The notes below the pieces were generated by a model that searched no databases, was not told where the DNA came from, and saw nothing but the letters and a program-made list of their open reading frames with translations. The position numbers and the translations under genes are program-made. Source: Taiwanofungus camphoratus (taxonomy: Eukaryota > Basidiomycota > Agaricomycetes > Polyporales > Taiwanofungaceae). Taken from it: a stretch of 64,000 nt of DNA. The stretch covers positions 3,100,001 to 3,164,000 of the forward strand of contig CP021221.1 of assembly GCA_003999685.1 (NCBI GenBank), written 5' to 3'. Below, piece after piece: positions 36,775-50,399 of the stretch. Numbering within the stretch: position 1 is the first letter of the stretch; every line of letters begins with the position of its first letter.

Positions 36775-37812
36775 AGCACCGTCTCACCCTCAACGCCTGC
36801 TGCTCGATCGCGGTCCCCGGCCCGCGCTTCTCGAAGAGATTCGCAAGCGCGCCCACCAGCGCGGAGCATCATCGCCGCGTTCGCTTGCACAGCCACGCCT
36901 GGTGCGTCTGCGCGCCCGTCAAGAGGCGCGGGCCGTGGCCTGCTCGGCGTCGTCAGGGAAGGGAGAGTCCGGGGAAGGGGACGCGGAATGGAGAAGGGTG
37001 TGGCGGAGGAGCGAGCGCGAGCGGGTGGAGTCGGCGCGCCGCGGCCTGGGCTCGGGGGAAGCGCGTTGAGGACGAATCTGTAGAGGGCGGCGAACGAGTC
37101 TGGGGTCAAGGGCACGAGGGTGGTGGTGAGATGACGAGGCACCACGGGTGATAAACGGGAGCGCACCGAGCATGGCTGCGAGTCTGAACGACTCGGGCCC
37201 GAACGCTGCATGCTGTATGAGCGCAAGGCACGTCTCGGTCAGTACACGCGGACGGAGAGACGTCGTGAGAGAGGTGGATCGTTCCGATCCACCGGTCGCT
37301 CACTCTGCCTGCTGGGAGAGCGAAATGACGTAGCCCGTCTTAGCTGACGGGCTCTCTCGGCGGATCCGCGCTGTGTGCTATCGCTGTGTGCACACATGGG
37401 GACACTCACCTCGGCAGGTCGTCGATTCTGGTCATGCGCAGGATCGGATTGACACCCGAGGGGATAGCGAACGCCAAGCCGCCCGCCCCTGGCGTTTGAC
37501 AGCGCAAAGGCGTCAAGATTCGCGACGCTGGAAAAGGCTGGGAGACGTACCGAGGCCGCCCCTTCCGCCATGCTCGAGACACTCCCACAGGTCCTGCAGC
37601 TCGACGGGTCGCTCGCCCCTGCCGCACCAGACGATCTTGCGGGCCTCGTGGAGGCGCTCCCCGTAGTTTGCGAGTGCGGCGAGGTTGTCGAACGAGGCCA
37701 TGGCGCGCTTGGGGGCGAATTCGAGGAAGGAGGGCGAGCGCGACAGGCCGGGTGCCTGGTCCGAGTCCGGGGAAAGCGGGGAAAGAGGCGTGGTGGCGTT
37801 GCGGGGAGCCAT
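36775..37812 (-). pseudogene. TMEM135 N-terminal-domain-like gene, best-preserved copy (B2)
   Basis: From ATG 37812 the first exon is open: MAPRNATTPLSPLSP, PSFLEFAPKRAMASFDNLAA, ANYGERLHEARKIVW and VELQDLWECLEHGGRGG, to a donor near 37550. An exon with GAGGLAFAI follows, ending at a GTGAGT donor (37410), then CLALIQHAAFGPES and SFAALYRFVLNALP. The final part is frameshifted with a stop in the TRRWCSAL-type stretch. Homology to the TMEM135 N-terminal domain is clear, but the C-terminal membrane part is missing. Confidence 0.82.
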
Positions 37813-38403
37813 GGCGCGCTTGGGGAGTCAGTTGCGGCTGGACAGGGGGAGCGCGAAGAGCAGGAGCGCCTGTGGCAGCGTGACGTCTGGTTGGCTTGGA
37901 GCGCGACTAGTGATGTGGGGGGGCTCACCTGGGCGTGGCTGCAGCCTCTCTCGAGCCAGCGCGGGGACAAGGATGGTTGCCGGAGACGGTGCCAGACACG
38001 AGGCGTTCAATATGAGAGGTGGCGTCAGTGCTGCTTGAGATGGCAGTCGCTGTCGAGATAAGCGCCCAACAGGCGCCGGGTGCGTTGGCTGAGAAAAACG
38101 ACGATGCTGGAGACGAAACACCGAGAGCGCTGCGGCCACGCTCGTTCAGTGTGCATTTCCCTGCCCTACGTCTCTGTCCTCCTGAGCACTCTGCACACAC
38201 GGCAAGGCTTCCACCCGCTCTAAGGCCGTCTGCGGCGGGGGAGCGTGTTTCCCGCGTGCCTATCGACAGCCGCAGGCCTGACCACGACGAGAATAGCGGC
38301 GTCTGACAGCGAATCACACTCGGATCGTCGACGAACGTGCCTGCCGTCCGCCACGCCGAAGCCCTCCTTGCGCGTTTCTCACTGATGTGACCTGGCACGA
38401 GCC

Positions 38404-39723
38404 ATGTCGAAGCAACAGAGCCAGCTCCTCCCCGACGCTTATAGCCGCTGCAGGAGCGCGAGGGGCATCAAGACTCTCGGTGCGTACCCTGCTGTCAGCT
38501 GGACGAGGCGCACGCTCTGCGGCAGGATGTCGAGCCTCTTTCTCATCTGCGTGTCATTCTACATCTTTTGCGCGTACGTGACGCTGGTCGCGTCCAAGCC
38601 CGACTCGCGCTCTGGCAGGCAGCAGCCCACGACGTCGGGCGGGTTCGCTCTGCCGGAGAGCGCACACAGCTGGGCGATGTACACGCCGTACTATCCGCTG
38701 GACGACTACGTGCCTCCGCCACAGGACTGCGAGATTGTCCAGGTGAGCGTTGTGTGCGGTCTGCGTCGATCGATCGCGATCGTCCGCGGTGCAGAGTCGT
38801 GGTCCGCGGACGTATCGGGGCATTCCCCCTTGCATTTCATATTGACGATCGCCGGTCATGTCACAGGTCAACATCGTACGTCATACGCTATCTCGTAGAT
38901 ACACCGCATCGACTGAGGCTTCCGCCAGCTGCAAAGACACGGCGCTCGGTACCCGACGAAATCGGCCAGCAAGGCGATCAAGAAGGCACTGAAGAAGCTG
39001 CAGGGCGCAAAGAAGTTTACGGACCCCCAGATGTATTTCCTCCACAACTTCACCTACTCGCTGGGCAAAGACGACCTGGTGCCGTTCGGGGCTGCAGAGT
39101 GAGCGTGGTCCTGCTACGATCGGGCGGTGGACTGACAGAGGCCACATAGGTCGTACGACGCCGGCGAGCAGGCGTTCTGGCGGTACTCGGATCTGATCAG
39201 CGAAGAGAAGCTGCCGTTCGTGCGGGCTTCGAGCAAACAGCGGGTGGTGGATTCGGCGACGAACTGGACAGCAGGTATGTTGACGTCGTCAAGTTAATGG
39301 CCCGACTCACGTCGTAGGAAGGATTCGCGGCGGCCAGCCACCAGGAATACGCGCCGGTCCTGTCGGTCATCCTGTCGGAAAGCGTAGGTCGGTCTCGCGC
39401 CATCTCACACACAGCCGGCACTCACGCACGCATAGGCCAACGACACCCTGGACGACGCGAACTGCCCGAACGCCGGGTCAGCGGACGCACAGGACGCGGC
39501 GTGGCAGGCGGTGTATGCGCCGAACATCACCGCGGCGCTCAACGCGTACGCACCGGGGGCGGACCTGGACGACGACGATACGGGGAGCCTGATGAGCCTG
39601 TGCCCGTTCGAGACGGTGGCCAAGATGGGACGGAGCGGGTTCTGCGGGCTGTTCGAGCAGCTGGGGGCGTTCGCTGGGTACGAGTACGCGGGCGATGGAG
39701 GTGGAGGTGGAGTGGGGTGTTGA
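38404..39723 (+). CDS. Truncated phytase-like histidine acid phosphatase (copy B2)
   Basis: Same six-exon structure as copy D (exon 1 38404-38742, 9-nt exon 38867-38875), RHGARYPT intact, same Gly-rich premature C-terminus and no HD motif. Divergently oriented from the TMEM135-like copy, with about 590 bp between the two start codons. Confidence 0.88.
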
Positions 39724-40864
39724 GGGGGCGTGGGATGGTTACGTTTCGAAGAGAGGATTGGTGTGCGTGGAGGTTAGGGTCAAAAACAGGTAAGTCCGAG
39801 ACGACTTTTGGCTCTGTAGACTGACATGGCTTCCCCTCCCCGCAGGGACACTCCATTTTTATCATTTCCGAGGGGGCACAAAAGATGTCCCCCACGGTAG
39901 AGCTAAAAAAAAAAGATGCAAGTCCTCGACGGTTTCAGACTCCGTGAACGCAGGGACACCCGGTAAGTCCAGATCCATTCTGGTCTCTGTTCACTTACGC
40001 GGCTTCCCCTTCCCGCAGGAACACTCCAATCCACGCCGCAAAAGATCTGCCTTGGCTGCCAAAGGGAACAGCGTGGCCGAAACCCTAATCTAGGGTTTAT
40101 CGCTCTCAGCGGAACGCCTTCTGGAGGTCCTGTAAGTACTCGCAGTGACAACCGAGCACTGCTCTAACTCACCGTTAGCGCGCTTTCCACAACAATCGAG
40201 ATCGGAACGACTCACCCTCTCGGTAAACGGTTCAAGTTGGTGCACCGCAGGCCTTGTCTTCAATGGTTGCGGCGCAGGACAGGCCCAGATTGGTACGTGC
40301 TGCCCTCTTCGTCCGCTTGTTTCTTGCGGTGGAACGCCAATTAAAGGTTCTGTAAGTACTGTTTCGAATCGTGCTTAATACACCGCGCGCACAAATGATC
40401 CAGATCAAAATCACTCACCAGGTGGTTCAAGATAGCCGCTATCCCACCACAGGCCTTGTTTTCCACGGCGCAGGACTGGCCTCGGAATCGTGCGTGCTGC
40501 CCCACCGGTTCGAAACGCCATACGCCATTGATAACCCAGCCTTAGGTTAGCGTTCTCCATGACGCAGCGGACGTCCAGGAACATAAAGTTCTGGCTCGCA
40601 TCACAGTTAGCCCACTCGACGCGAAGATCGTGACCGAAACAACTTACCCCCCTCCTTCAAAATTCCTCCTCCTGACCCTGCGTATGTATGGCAAGCACGC
40701 CGCACACCTAGATGTACCTTAATAAAGGTAAACCAATAACATGTTTATTTCTAATACTTACCTCTCGCGGGCAACCGAGTGACATCAACCTGCGTGACGT
40801 CAATGTGCGTGCCACGATCGTCGTCAATGCAGAAGCTCCAACGTAGCTTCCAATTCTCAACATT

Positions 40865-41345
40865 GTGAACGATGGGAGCTCGAAGCTCGCAACGACCGTT
40901 GCGCGCGCGCTCGCAGATGCGGAGATGCCCTTTGGATCTTCTAGACGGCCTCCTACCCCCTGCTCGCGGGACGTCGATATGTATACATATTGCGATCCCG
41001 GCCTCACTTTTGGCCCATATCGTGGTCAAATGATAGTGTACGTTCAGCAACTTTATACACAACGGAGCTTGAAGCTCGCAACGACCATTGCACTCGCAGA
41101 TGCGCTTCCCGGGGACCGAGATGCCCTTTGAATCTTCAAGACGGCCTCCTGCCCCCTGCTCGCGGGACGTCGATATGTATATATATTGCGATCCCGGCCT
41201 CGCTTTTCGCCCATATCATGGTCAGAATGCTAGTGTACGTTCAGCAACTTTATAGACAACGAGAAGCTCGAAACTCACAACCGTCGTCCTGCCTGCAGAT
41301 GCCCTTTCGATCTTCAACATAGCCTCCTGCCCCTGCTCGCGGGAC
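40865..41345. repeat. Minisatellite, unit B
   Basis: Monomers anchored by CTCGCGGGACGTCGAT at 40963, 41159 and 41336 (196 and 177 bp apart). Confidence 0.8.
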
Positions 41346-41365
41346 GTCGATATCTCGATTCTGCA

Positions 41366-41502
41366 TTGCTCCGATTAGAACGGTTGGACAGGAAGATCGA
41401 GTTCCCGTTGCCAAATGAGACGGCCCGCGCCTGCATCCTTGAAATACACGCGCGAAAGATGTCTGTCTCCCTTAACGTTAACTACGAGGAGCTTGATCGA
41501 TG
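41366..41502 (+). pseudogene. RPT5: Rpt5 fragment (copy B)
   Basis: Open frame [40 protein letters not shown], closest of the four copies to the Rpt5 family text. Relic exon only. Confidence 0.75.
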
Positions 41503-44500
41503 TCCTTGTCGATGTGCGTATCGGGGACAAACGTCTAGACGGAATGCATACGAAACGAATATAGACGTTGCGACAGTGGCCTCGCTTTCGGCCCACATTG
41601 TGATGGTTCCCCCTCTCCGCAAGAATACTCCGTTCGAATCCAATCCAGGCCGCGAAAGATCGAGAGCGCGTGGACCCTGATCTTGACCCCTATCTCCTAC
41701 CCCCCTCTGCCTCCGCAGTGTGCACTGTGCTCGCAGTCGCGGCGCTACGATGGAACCTCATAGCGCACGCGGCCGTGGACGTAGAGATTGTCGTTAGGGG
41801 ATCACACGCAAAGATGGCAGAGCAGCTAGAGCGGATACTGGCTCTGCGTGCTGCGAACATGACCGTGCGCAAGCTGCTGTGAAGAGATGTCGGCCGTGGG
41901 GGCGGGATGGACAGTGCGAGAAGCACGAGTGGTTGATGCACGCTGGTCTGGTCTGTTCGTCGCTCTCGCTTTTCGCAGCGAAATGCCTTTTCAAGGCCCC
42001 ATAAGTACTCCCAGCAGTGTGCCTCTACGTTTTCGATGACCCCTGCTCTAAATCACCGTTAGCACACTTTCCGCAGTGAGAGATCAAAACCACTCACCCT
42101 CCCAGTACGTGGTTCAACATAGCCTTTTGCCCCTGCTCGCGGGACGTCGATATGTATAGACATTGCAATAATGACCTTACTTTCGGTCCGCGTCGTGTTC
42201 TTCTATAGCCACAGACTATAGCATTTCCGACTGGCATTACGAAGGCATAGCAGAGACGTGACGACGTCGGACTGCGACACCCTCTTATACCTTCATAATT
42301 ATGCCGTTGCGCAATGGTTGCTACGAGTGACTTGACCGAACATTCCATCATATGTTGCATAACGTACATAATGTATAGCCATTGTAAACTGTTTTTACGT
42401 CTGATCAAATCATTCATATATGAAGCGTGAACATTTCCGCCACCGGTTCTCGTGTGAATTTGGTTACTCTGGCGGTTTCGGCGGCGTCACCGTGTGACTG
42501 AGTCCATGATACTACCGACCCGACCGTTATCTTATCTGCAAGCAGTTCCGTCTCAAAACATGAGATGGAGCTGCAGGCAATACTTATGTCTGAGAAAGAG
42601 TGTAAATGGCTGTCTGAGAATGTGCAGAGTGTCGGCCCACAACCAAATTGACATCAAGTTCAAGAAGATAGCTTATAGCAATTGCCTGTGAGCACAGGAG
42701 GTCGATTGGCCGACCTTCGATTGAGCTTTCTCGCTGCGCAAAGCTCAATCCTCGGGTCTCAAATTTCTGTATACCAATTGCAATGTAGATGAAGCTGTCT
42801 ATTAAATTACATGTGCCTGTATTTGCAGTGTGCTACAATATACTGACTGACTTGAAGCCGTGTGCATGCCTTTGGCCTAATTTCGAGCACAAAACAACAG
42901 AATGCTGGTGCAGCACTCGGAATTCAATCGACGCTCGTTCGTTCGCACTCTCTGGGACAATCTAATCAGCAACGATCCCAGATAAGTCACGTCTGGGAGT
43001 CTCTCATCCGTTTCGCCATAATTCCGAGTCTACAACCATATCCTAGGGTGAGTATTTTTTTATTACAGATATGCGAGTCTGAGGACAATATCTTCACAAT
43101 CGAGGTAAGTGCGCATACCTTTCCGCTGCATGAAACTCTATGCTAATCTATTCAATTTTGTCTTTTGCCTTTTTCCGCGGAGCTGCGCTCCTGTCCTTAC
43201 AATACTAGGTATTACGGCCTCCCTGTTCTATCACGGCTACAGCAGGGAGCTCTCTATCCATTAATGCAAATTGAGATGAAATGTACCCACTGACTGTCCT
43301 GATACACTATTCATTCACAAGCCCGTTGTCTGCATGTACTCATCATTACTGCCATCAAGATTCCAAGTTGCAGGCAAGTTTACCCAGTCGCGTCGTTTCG
43401 TATTTTCGAAATACGAACTTTCGCGAGTAATAGCCGCCGCTGAGGTACGCGAAGGTTCGCGCGCGCAACGCTACATTGCTTTCTCAGACTGTCTCATCTA
43501 TTCTTACCCTTCCGTAGAATCCTGCACCGCCAGCGGCGCACCACGGTTCTCTGCGCTGCAACGGAAGGTTTGCCGTTGCAGACCTGGACGAAGTTTCCTG
43601 GCCATCTCGTATCTGGGGACCTTCTTGATCCTGCACTCGTTCATTCCAGTCTTCGTTATCAAACTGTCCCCGGGCCTGTTCAAAAGCCTACCAAGGTATC
43701 CCGCTGACTGACTGCAGAATTCCGGCTCTCGGGTATTTCGTGCACGAATTCTAGCGACTAGGTGCGCGTTACGCGGACAGAGGTACGTTATGATCACGGT
43801 TGCGACGTACGATATGTCCTGCTTACCGAACTGTTTTACTTTGTTCCATCCTCTACAACCCTGCACGTCTACCAGCCTGAGCAGAATACGGTCAAGGCTA
43901 TGCGGACGGGATTCGACTGTACGAGCGCAGACGTACCTTCCAGGTACGTGATCTCTCGTCTCGCGGCGGTTCTCTTGCTCACTGTGGTGGGCATTCGCCG
44001 TTAGTCTTCGCAGGTATGATGTTCCTTCGTTTCAGCGGGAGGAGACATCTTCCGCTCGTTTCGCTTGTAGCGAAGCTTCGCTAGCGATTGCGCTTGGTCC
44101 GATCGAGTACGTACGTGTGATTTCCCGTCTCCCGTGCGTCCTTCCCCACCCCATTCTCCGTTGCCCTTTCCGAGGCTGACGCGCTACGGAGATGCAGCGG
44201 CCACTTTCGCCCGTCTTCCCTGCAAGCGAGGACCCGAGCGTGGACAGCCCGTTGTCACCAGGGCACCGCGCCGCGTAGCCTCTAGCGGGATGACGAGAGC
44301 CGCGCAGGGACGCCGGGCGAGCGAATGCGAGATGGGCGGCGTTTCGCGTCTCTCACCTCCATGGGTATTCGTTTCGCCTGGCTGGTGCGTAGATGACGGA
44401 GGACTGGGTCGGAGATGGAAGGAGGAGGATTGGGGTATAAAGCGGTGGGTATTCTCGCCGTTCTCTTCTTCCGTCCCCTTTCCAGTCCGTCCTGTTTACC

Positions 44501-45793
44501 CTCTCTCTTCTCCTCCCCCCGTCTCTTCCCCGCATCTCGATCAGGCTTACCTCAATCATGCCAACACTCACCATGCTTCCATCACGGTGCACCTTCCCCG
44601 CGCGCTGTTCACCATCGACGAGGTAGGGAGCATATCTATATTTCTGTCAATCTATGTACTGACATGTCTGCTACCTACCTGCACCATGCTCCCCATTCAC
44701 GATGCGGCCGCATCGCTTGACTGCGCTCGCCGTTCGTGAGCGTCCGAACGCGTTCATGGCACGATCCTCACGGTAGCGAGGATGCCAGTGCCGTCGACTG
44801 CCCGCCTGACCACTCGCCCGACCGCTCACTCGATCGCTCGCCCTTCGCCTCGCTCTCGATCACTTTCTCCCTCCGCTTCACGCATCACGGAGCGTCAAGA
44901 CCACAGGTACGTACCGGTTCGTCTGAGCCGGCCCGCCGCCGAACTCACCCTGCCGTTCCTCACATCCCAGACATCGCGCTCGCCGCGTGAGCGGCTCCGT
45001 TGGCAGGGGGGGCGGGCACAAAAGTGTGGAGGAAGGCGGTGTTGGCAGTATCATAGAAAGAAGTAGATTACCGTAGCGTAGCGTAGTTACCCTCTCGGTC
45101 GTGCACAGGTACGGCGGGTGGTGCGTTGCGGCACTCGCGCCGTGTTCGTTCTCGGCCAGCCAGCCGAGACCCAGTGGTGATATTTGAGGGGGAAAGACGG
45201 GCATGGTGATCCCGTCCGTCCCCCATTCCTCGAGCGCACCGAGGCGCTCGCAGCTCGTACGGGGCGCAGTGTCGGTAGCTATGCGGCTTCGCCGAGGGAA
45301 ACCGCACCAAGTCCGGGTCTACGCCGTTCGCAAGTGGGCAGGATAGCTGCTGGTGGCAACTGGCTTACTGCACGTGAAACGGCGAGCGGGGACCAGCCGC
45401 GAGCAGCGTCGGTACCGCCAGGACGAGTGCCTCGAGAACGGCAGATGGCGGACGTCAGACGCTGGGAGCAGGGTTCAGCGAGCCGGGAGCAAGGCTGGGA
45501 TGACGTACCTAGCGGGACATCCAACCCACGGCTGCGTCACGCCGGGCGTTGACATCAAACGCCGTTCGTCATCGGCCTGCCAGAGAAGGCACGGGCGCTG
45601 ACTGGCATTGCGCGCGGATAGTCTGCGCGCGACGCTGGAATTCGTCAGCGCGTGAGGCCGTGCGCCGTTTGCGAACGTGCTGCGTTTGAGACGGTTGCCA
45701 GTCGTGAGCCGTGGAAGGCTGGATGGGATGGGCCGTTGGCGGTATCGCGGCGCACGGATCGGGGACAGTGGGCAGAGGGAAGGGGATACCGTC

Positions 45794-46838
45794 AGCACCG
45801 TCTCACCCTCAACGCCTGCTGCTCGATCGCGGTCCGCGGCCCGCGATTCTCGAAGAGATTCGCAAGCGCGCCCGCCAGCGCGGAGCATCATCGCCGCGTG
45901 CGCTTGCACAGCCACGCCTGGTGCGTCTGCGCGGCCGTCGAGAGGCACGGGCCGCGGCCTCCTCGGCGTCGTCAGGGAAGGGAGAGTCCGGGGAAGGGGA
46001 CGCGGAATGGAGAACGGTGTGGCGGAGGAGCGAGCGCGAGCGGGTGGAGTTGGCGCGCCACGGCCTGGGCTCGGGGGGAGTGCGTTGAGGACGAATTTGT
46101 AGAGGACGACGAACGAGCCCGGGGTCAGGGGCACGAGGGTGGTGGTGAGATGACGAGGCGCTACGGGTGATAAACGGAGGCGCACCGAGCACGGCTGCGA
46201 GTCTGAACGACTCGGGCCCGAACGCTGCATGCTGTATGAGCGCAAGGCACGTCTCGGTCAGTACACGCGGACGGAGAGACGTCGTGAGAGAGGTGGATCA
46301 TTCCGATAAGAACGGCGCAGTCGCTCGCTCTGCCCGCTGAGAGAGCGAAATGACGTAGCTCGTCTCAGTTGACGGGCTCTCTCGGCAGATCCGCGCTGTG
46401 TGCTATCGCTGTGTGCACACATGGGGACACTCACCTCGGCACGTCGTCGATTCTGGTCATGCGCAGGATCAGATTGACACCCGGGCGAATAGCGAACGCC
46501 AAGCCGCCCGCCCCTGGCGTTTGACAGCGCAAAGGCGTCAAGATTCGCGACGCTGGAAAAGGCTGGGGGACGTACCGAGGCCGCCCCTTCCGCCATGCTC
46601 GAGACACTCCCACAGGTCCTGCAGCTCGACGGGTCGCTCGCCCCTGTTCGCGCCAGACGATCTTGCGGGCCTCGCGGAGGCGCTCCCTGTAGTTTGCGAG
46701 TGCGGCGAGGTTCTCGAACGAGGCCATGGCGCGCTTGGGGGCGAATTCGAGGAAGGAGGGCGTGCGCGACAGGCCGGGTGCCTGGTCCGAGTCCGGGGAA
46801 AGCGGGGAAAGAGGCGTGGTGGCGTTGCGGGGAGCCAT
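45794..46838 (-). pseudogene. TMEM135 N-terminal-domain-like gene, decayed (copy C)
   Basis: From ATG 46838: MAPRNATTPLSPLSP, KRAMASFENLAALANYRERL and REARKIVW, then a frameshift before VELQDLWECLEHGGRGG. Later GAGGLAFAIRPGVNLILRM and GSFVVLYKFVLNALP are readable. The C-terminal membrane part is missing. Confidence 0.8.
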
Positions 46839-47424
46839 GGCGCGCTTGGGGAGTCGGTTGCGGCTGGACAGGGGGAGCGCGAAGAGCAAGAGCGCCTGTG
46901 GCAGCGTGACGTCTGGTTGGCTTGGGGCGCGACTAGTGATGTGGGGGAACTCACCTGGGCGTGGCTGCAGTCCCTCTCGAGTCGACGCGGGGACAAGGAT
47001 GGTTGCCGGAGACGGTGCCAGACACGAGGCGTAGAATATGAGAGGTGGCGTCAGTGCTGCTTGAGAGATGCTGTCGAGATAAGCGCCCAACAGGCGCTGG
47101 GTGCGTTGGCTGAGAAGAACGACAATGCTGGAGACGAAACACCGAGAGCGCTGCGGCCACGCTCGTTCAGTGTGCATTTCCCTGCCCTACGTCTCTGTCC
47201 TCCTGAGCACTCTGCACACACGGCAAGGCTTCCACCCGCTCTAAGGCCGTCTGCGGCGGGGGAGCGTGTTTCCCGCGTGCCTATCGACAGCTGCAGGCCT
47301 GACCACGACAAGAATAGCGGCGTCTGACAGCGAATCACACTCGGATCGTCGACGAACGTGCCTGCCGTCCGCCCCGCCGAAGCCCTCCTTGCGCGTTTCT
47401 CACTGATGTGACCTGACACGAGCC

Positions 47425-48757
47425 ATGTCCAAACGACAGAGCCAGCTCCTCCCCGACGCTTATAGCCGCTGCAGGAGCGCGAGGGGCATCAAGACTCTCG
47501 GTGCGTACCCTGCTGTCAGCTGGACGAGGCGCACGCTCTGCGGCAAGATGTCGAGTCTCTTTCTTATCTGCGTATCATTCTACATCTTTTGCGCGTACGT
47601 GACGCTGGTCGCGTCCAAGCCCGACTCGCGCTCTGGCAGGCAGCGGCCCACGACGTCCGGCGGGTTCGCTCTGCCGGAGAGCGCACACAGCTGGGCGATG
47701 TACACGCCATACTATCCGCTGGACGACTACGTGCCTCCGCCACAGGACTGCGAGATTGTCCAGGTGAGCGTCGTGTGCGGTCTGCATCGATCGATCGCGA
47801 TCGTCCGCGGTGCAGACTCGAGTTGCAGAGTCGTGGTCCGCGGACGTATCGGGGCATTGCCCCTTGCATTTCATATTGACGATCGCCGGTCATGTCACAG
47901 GTCAACATCGTACGTCATACGCTATCTCGTAGATACACCGCATCGACTGAAGCTTCCGCCAGCTGCAAAGACACGGCGCTCGGTACCCGACGAAATCGGC
48001 CGGCAAGGCGATCAAGAAGGCACTGAAGAAGCTGCAGGGCGCAAAGAAGTTTACGGACCCCCAGATGTATTTCCTCCACAACTTCACCTACTCGCTGGGC
48101 AAAGACGACCTGGTGCCGTTCGGGGCTGCAGAGTGAGCGTGGTCCTGCTACGATGGGGCGGTGGACTGACAGAGGCCACATAGGTCGTATGAGGCCGGTG
48201 AGCAGGCGTTCTGGCGGTACGCGGATCTGATGAGCGAAGAGAACCTGCCGTTCGTGCGGGCTTCGAGCAAACAGCGGGTGGTGGATTCGGCGACGAACTG
48301 GACAGCAGGTATGTTGACGTCGTCAAGTTGATGGCCCGGCTCACGTCGTAGGAAGGATTCGCGGTGACCAGCCACCAGGAATACGCGCCGGTCCTGTCGG
48401 TCATCCTGTCGGAAAGCGTAGGTCGGTCTCGCGCCATCTCACACACAGCCGGCACTCACGCACGCATAGGCCAACGACACCCTGGACGACGCGAACTGCC
48501 CGAACGCCGGGTCAGCGGACGCACAGGACGCGGCGTGGCAGGCGGTGTACGCGCCGAACATCACCGCGGCGCTCAACGCGTACGCGCCGGGGGCGGACCT
48601 GGACGACGACGACACGGGGAGCCTGATGAGCCTGTGCCCGTTCGAGACGGTGGCCAAGATGGGACGGAGCGGGTTCTGCGGGCTGTTCGAGCAGCTGGGG
48701 GCGTTCGCTGGGTACGAGTACGCGGGCGATGGAGGTGGAGGTGGAGTGGGGTGTTGA
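47425..48757 (+). CDS. Truncated phytase-like histidine acid phosphatase (copy C)
   Basis: Six exons as in copy D (exon 1 47425-47763, 9-nt exon 47901-47909). Intron 1 carries an extra insertion of about 14 bp after TGCAGACTCGAG, without effect on coding. RHGARYPT and the middle blocks are intact; the C-terminus is lost as in all copies. Local variants include SYEAGE instead of SYDAGE. Confidence 0.88.
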
Positions 48758-49438
48758 GGGGGCGTGGGATGGTTACGTTTCGAAGAGAGGATTGGTGTGC
48801 ATGGAGGTTAGGGTCAAAAACAGGTAAGTCCACGACGGTTTTTGGCTATGTCCACTGACATGGCTTCCCCTCCCCGCAGGGACACTCCGTTTTTATCATT
48901 TCCAGGGGGGCACAGAAGATGTCCCCCCTGGTAGAGCTAAATAAAGATGCAAGTCCTCGACGGTTTCAGACTCCGTGGACTTGCATGACTTCCCCTCCCC
49001 GCTGACCCGGGGCATAGATGACGTGGCCCCCCCGGTAAGTCCAGATCCATTCTGGCCTCTGTTCACTTACGCGGCTTCCCCTCCCCGCAGGAGCACTCCA
49101 ATCCACGCCGCAAAAGATCTGCCTTGGCTGCCAAAGGGAACAGCGTGGCCGAAACCCTAATCTAGGGTTTATCGCTCTCAGCGGAACGCCTTCTGGAGGT
49201 CCCGTAAGTACTCCGAGCACTGCTCTAACTCACCGTTAGCGCGCTTTCCACAACAATCGAGATCGGAATGACTCACCCTCCCGGTAGTTGATGCACCGCA
49301 GGCCTTGTCTTCAACGGTTGCGACGCAGGACAGGCCCAGGTTAGTACGTGCTTCCCTCTTCATCCGCTTGCTTCTTGCGGCAGAACGTCGTTTGAAGGTT
49401 TCGTAAGTACTGCGCGCGCACAATGATCCAGATCAAAA

Positions 49439-50120
49439 TCACTCACCAGGTGGTTTCAGATAGCTGATATCCCACCACAGGCCTTGTTTTCCACGGCATA
49501 CGGGCACACCATACTCGATATACCACGGTGGGTAGTACGGCACGAGCAGCCTGTCAATTTGGATGACACCGCCTGTGCCCCCACCAGTCGTAGACCGTCC
49601 CCACGAGAGCACGCTGACCACAGTGCCTTCCTCACTTTCGAGCTCCCGGAAGATAATATTGCCGTAGATCGACTCTGAGGTATGTAGCATCGAGTACGAC
49701 AGGGAGTCGTTGATGGCTAGGGGTTGGTTGTTGTACAGTACATCCTCCACACCCGCGAGTGGATTCTGTGCTGCTGGGGTCGGCGTCAGAGGTGTTGGTT
49801 GATGATTGCACGTAAACGCTCTTCGTCGGCATATAGCGCCGTCAAATTAACCTGTTTGAATGCACCGTCCATTGGGCACAGAAGTGTCCACCCACCGCCA
49901 CCCAGGCCCATGTCCACCCACTGTGAACCCTCGGGCGGCACAGTATCATTCAGCACCCAATCAAGCCCAGCCTTCATCGTCATCGTCGCCATGGTTGTAC
50001 CCTTCGCGGCTCTGATGAGCTTGCTGACAGTGAGTTGCGCGGAGCATGGGAGAGAATCGTGCGTGCTGCCCCTCCAGTTTGAAACGCCATACGCCATTGA
50101 TAACCCAGTCTTAGGTTAGC
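49439..50120 (-). pseudogene. Unidentified gene remnant, uninterrupted copy
   Basis: Minus-strand frame 50097-49786 (MAYGVSNWRGSTHDSLPCSA through LYADEERLRAIINQHL), then after one frameshift 49750-49439 (GVEDVLYNNQPLAINDSLSY to WWDISYLKPPG). It shows the state of the unit A locus before transposon insertion. Aromatic- and Gly-rich; no family recognised. Fragments with plausible splice sites continue towards 49200. Confidence 0.6.
49616..49623. other. Empty paralogous target site of the hAT element
   Basis: GACCACAG occurs once, joining the flanks found on both sides of the transposon in unit A. About 200 bp to the left is essentially identical to unit A; to the right only scattered changes are seen (for example near 50094). 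Confidence 0.95.
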
Positions 50121-50399
50121 GTTCTCCATGACGCAGCGGACGTCCAGGAACATAAAGTCCTGGCTCGCACCGTCATTAGCCCACTCGACGCGAAGATCGT
50201 GATCGAAATGACTTACCCCCCTCCTTCAAAATTCCTCCTCCTGACCTTGCGCATGTATGGCAAGCACGCCGCACACCTAGATGTACGTTAATAAAGGTAA
50301 ACCAATGACATATTTATTTCTAATGCTTACCTCTCGTGGGCAACCGAGCGAGATCAACCTGCATGACGTCAATGTGCGCGCCCTATCAACCACGATCAT

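Larger units (their letters stand above)
29909..43692. repeat. Tandem unit B, 13.8 kb, with internal duplication
   Basis: 29909-36125 is a unit up to the region before the minisatellite. At 36126 the sequence returns to the position equivalent to about 31342 and runs on to 43692, so TMEM135-like and phytase-like genes occur twice (B1, B2). Both halves lack the 0.6-kb part of the unidentified gene kept in A and C. Leader 29909-31987: TATA box, no recognised gene. 34944-36125 and 39724-40864: intron-like blocks and telomere-motif palindromes, remnants of the unidentified gene, nothing intact. Tail 41503-43692: hairpins only. Confidence 0.9.
36126..43692. repeat. Second, internally duplicated part of unit B
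   Basis: Starts within TTCTCGGCCAGCCAGCC, equivalent to about 31342, directly after text that in unit C (50405) continues differently. At several diagnostic sites it matches unit C better than B1, so it arose by recombination between units. Confidence 0.85.
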
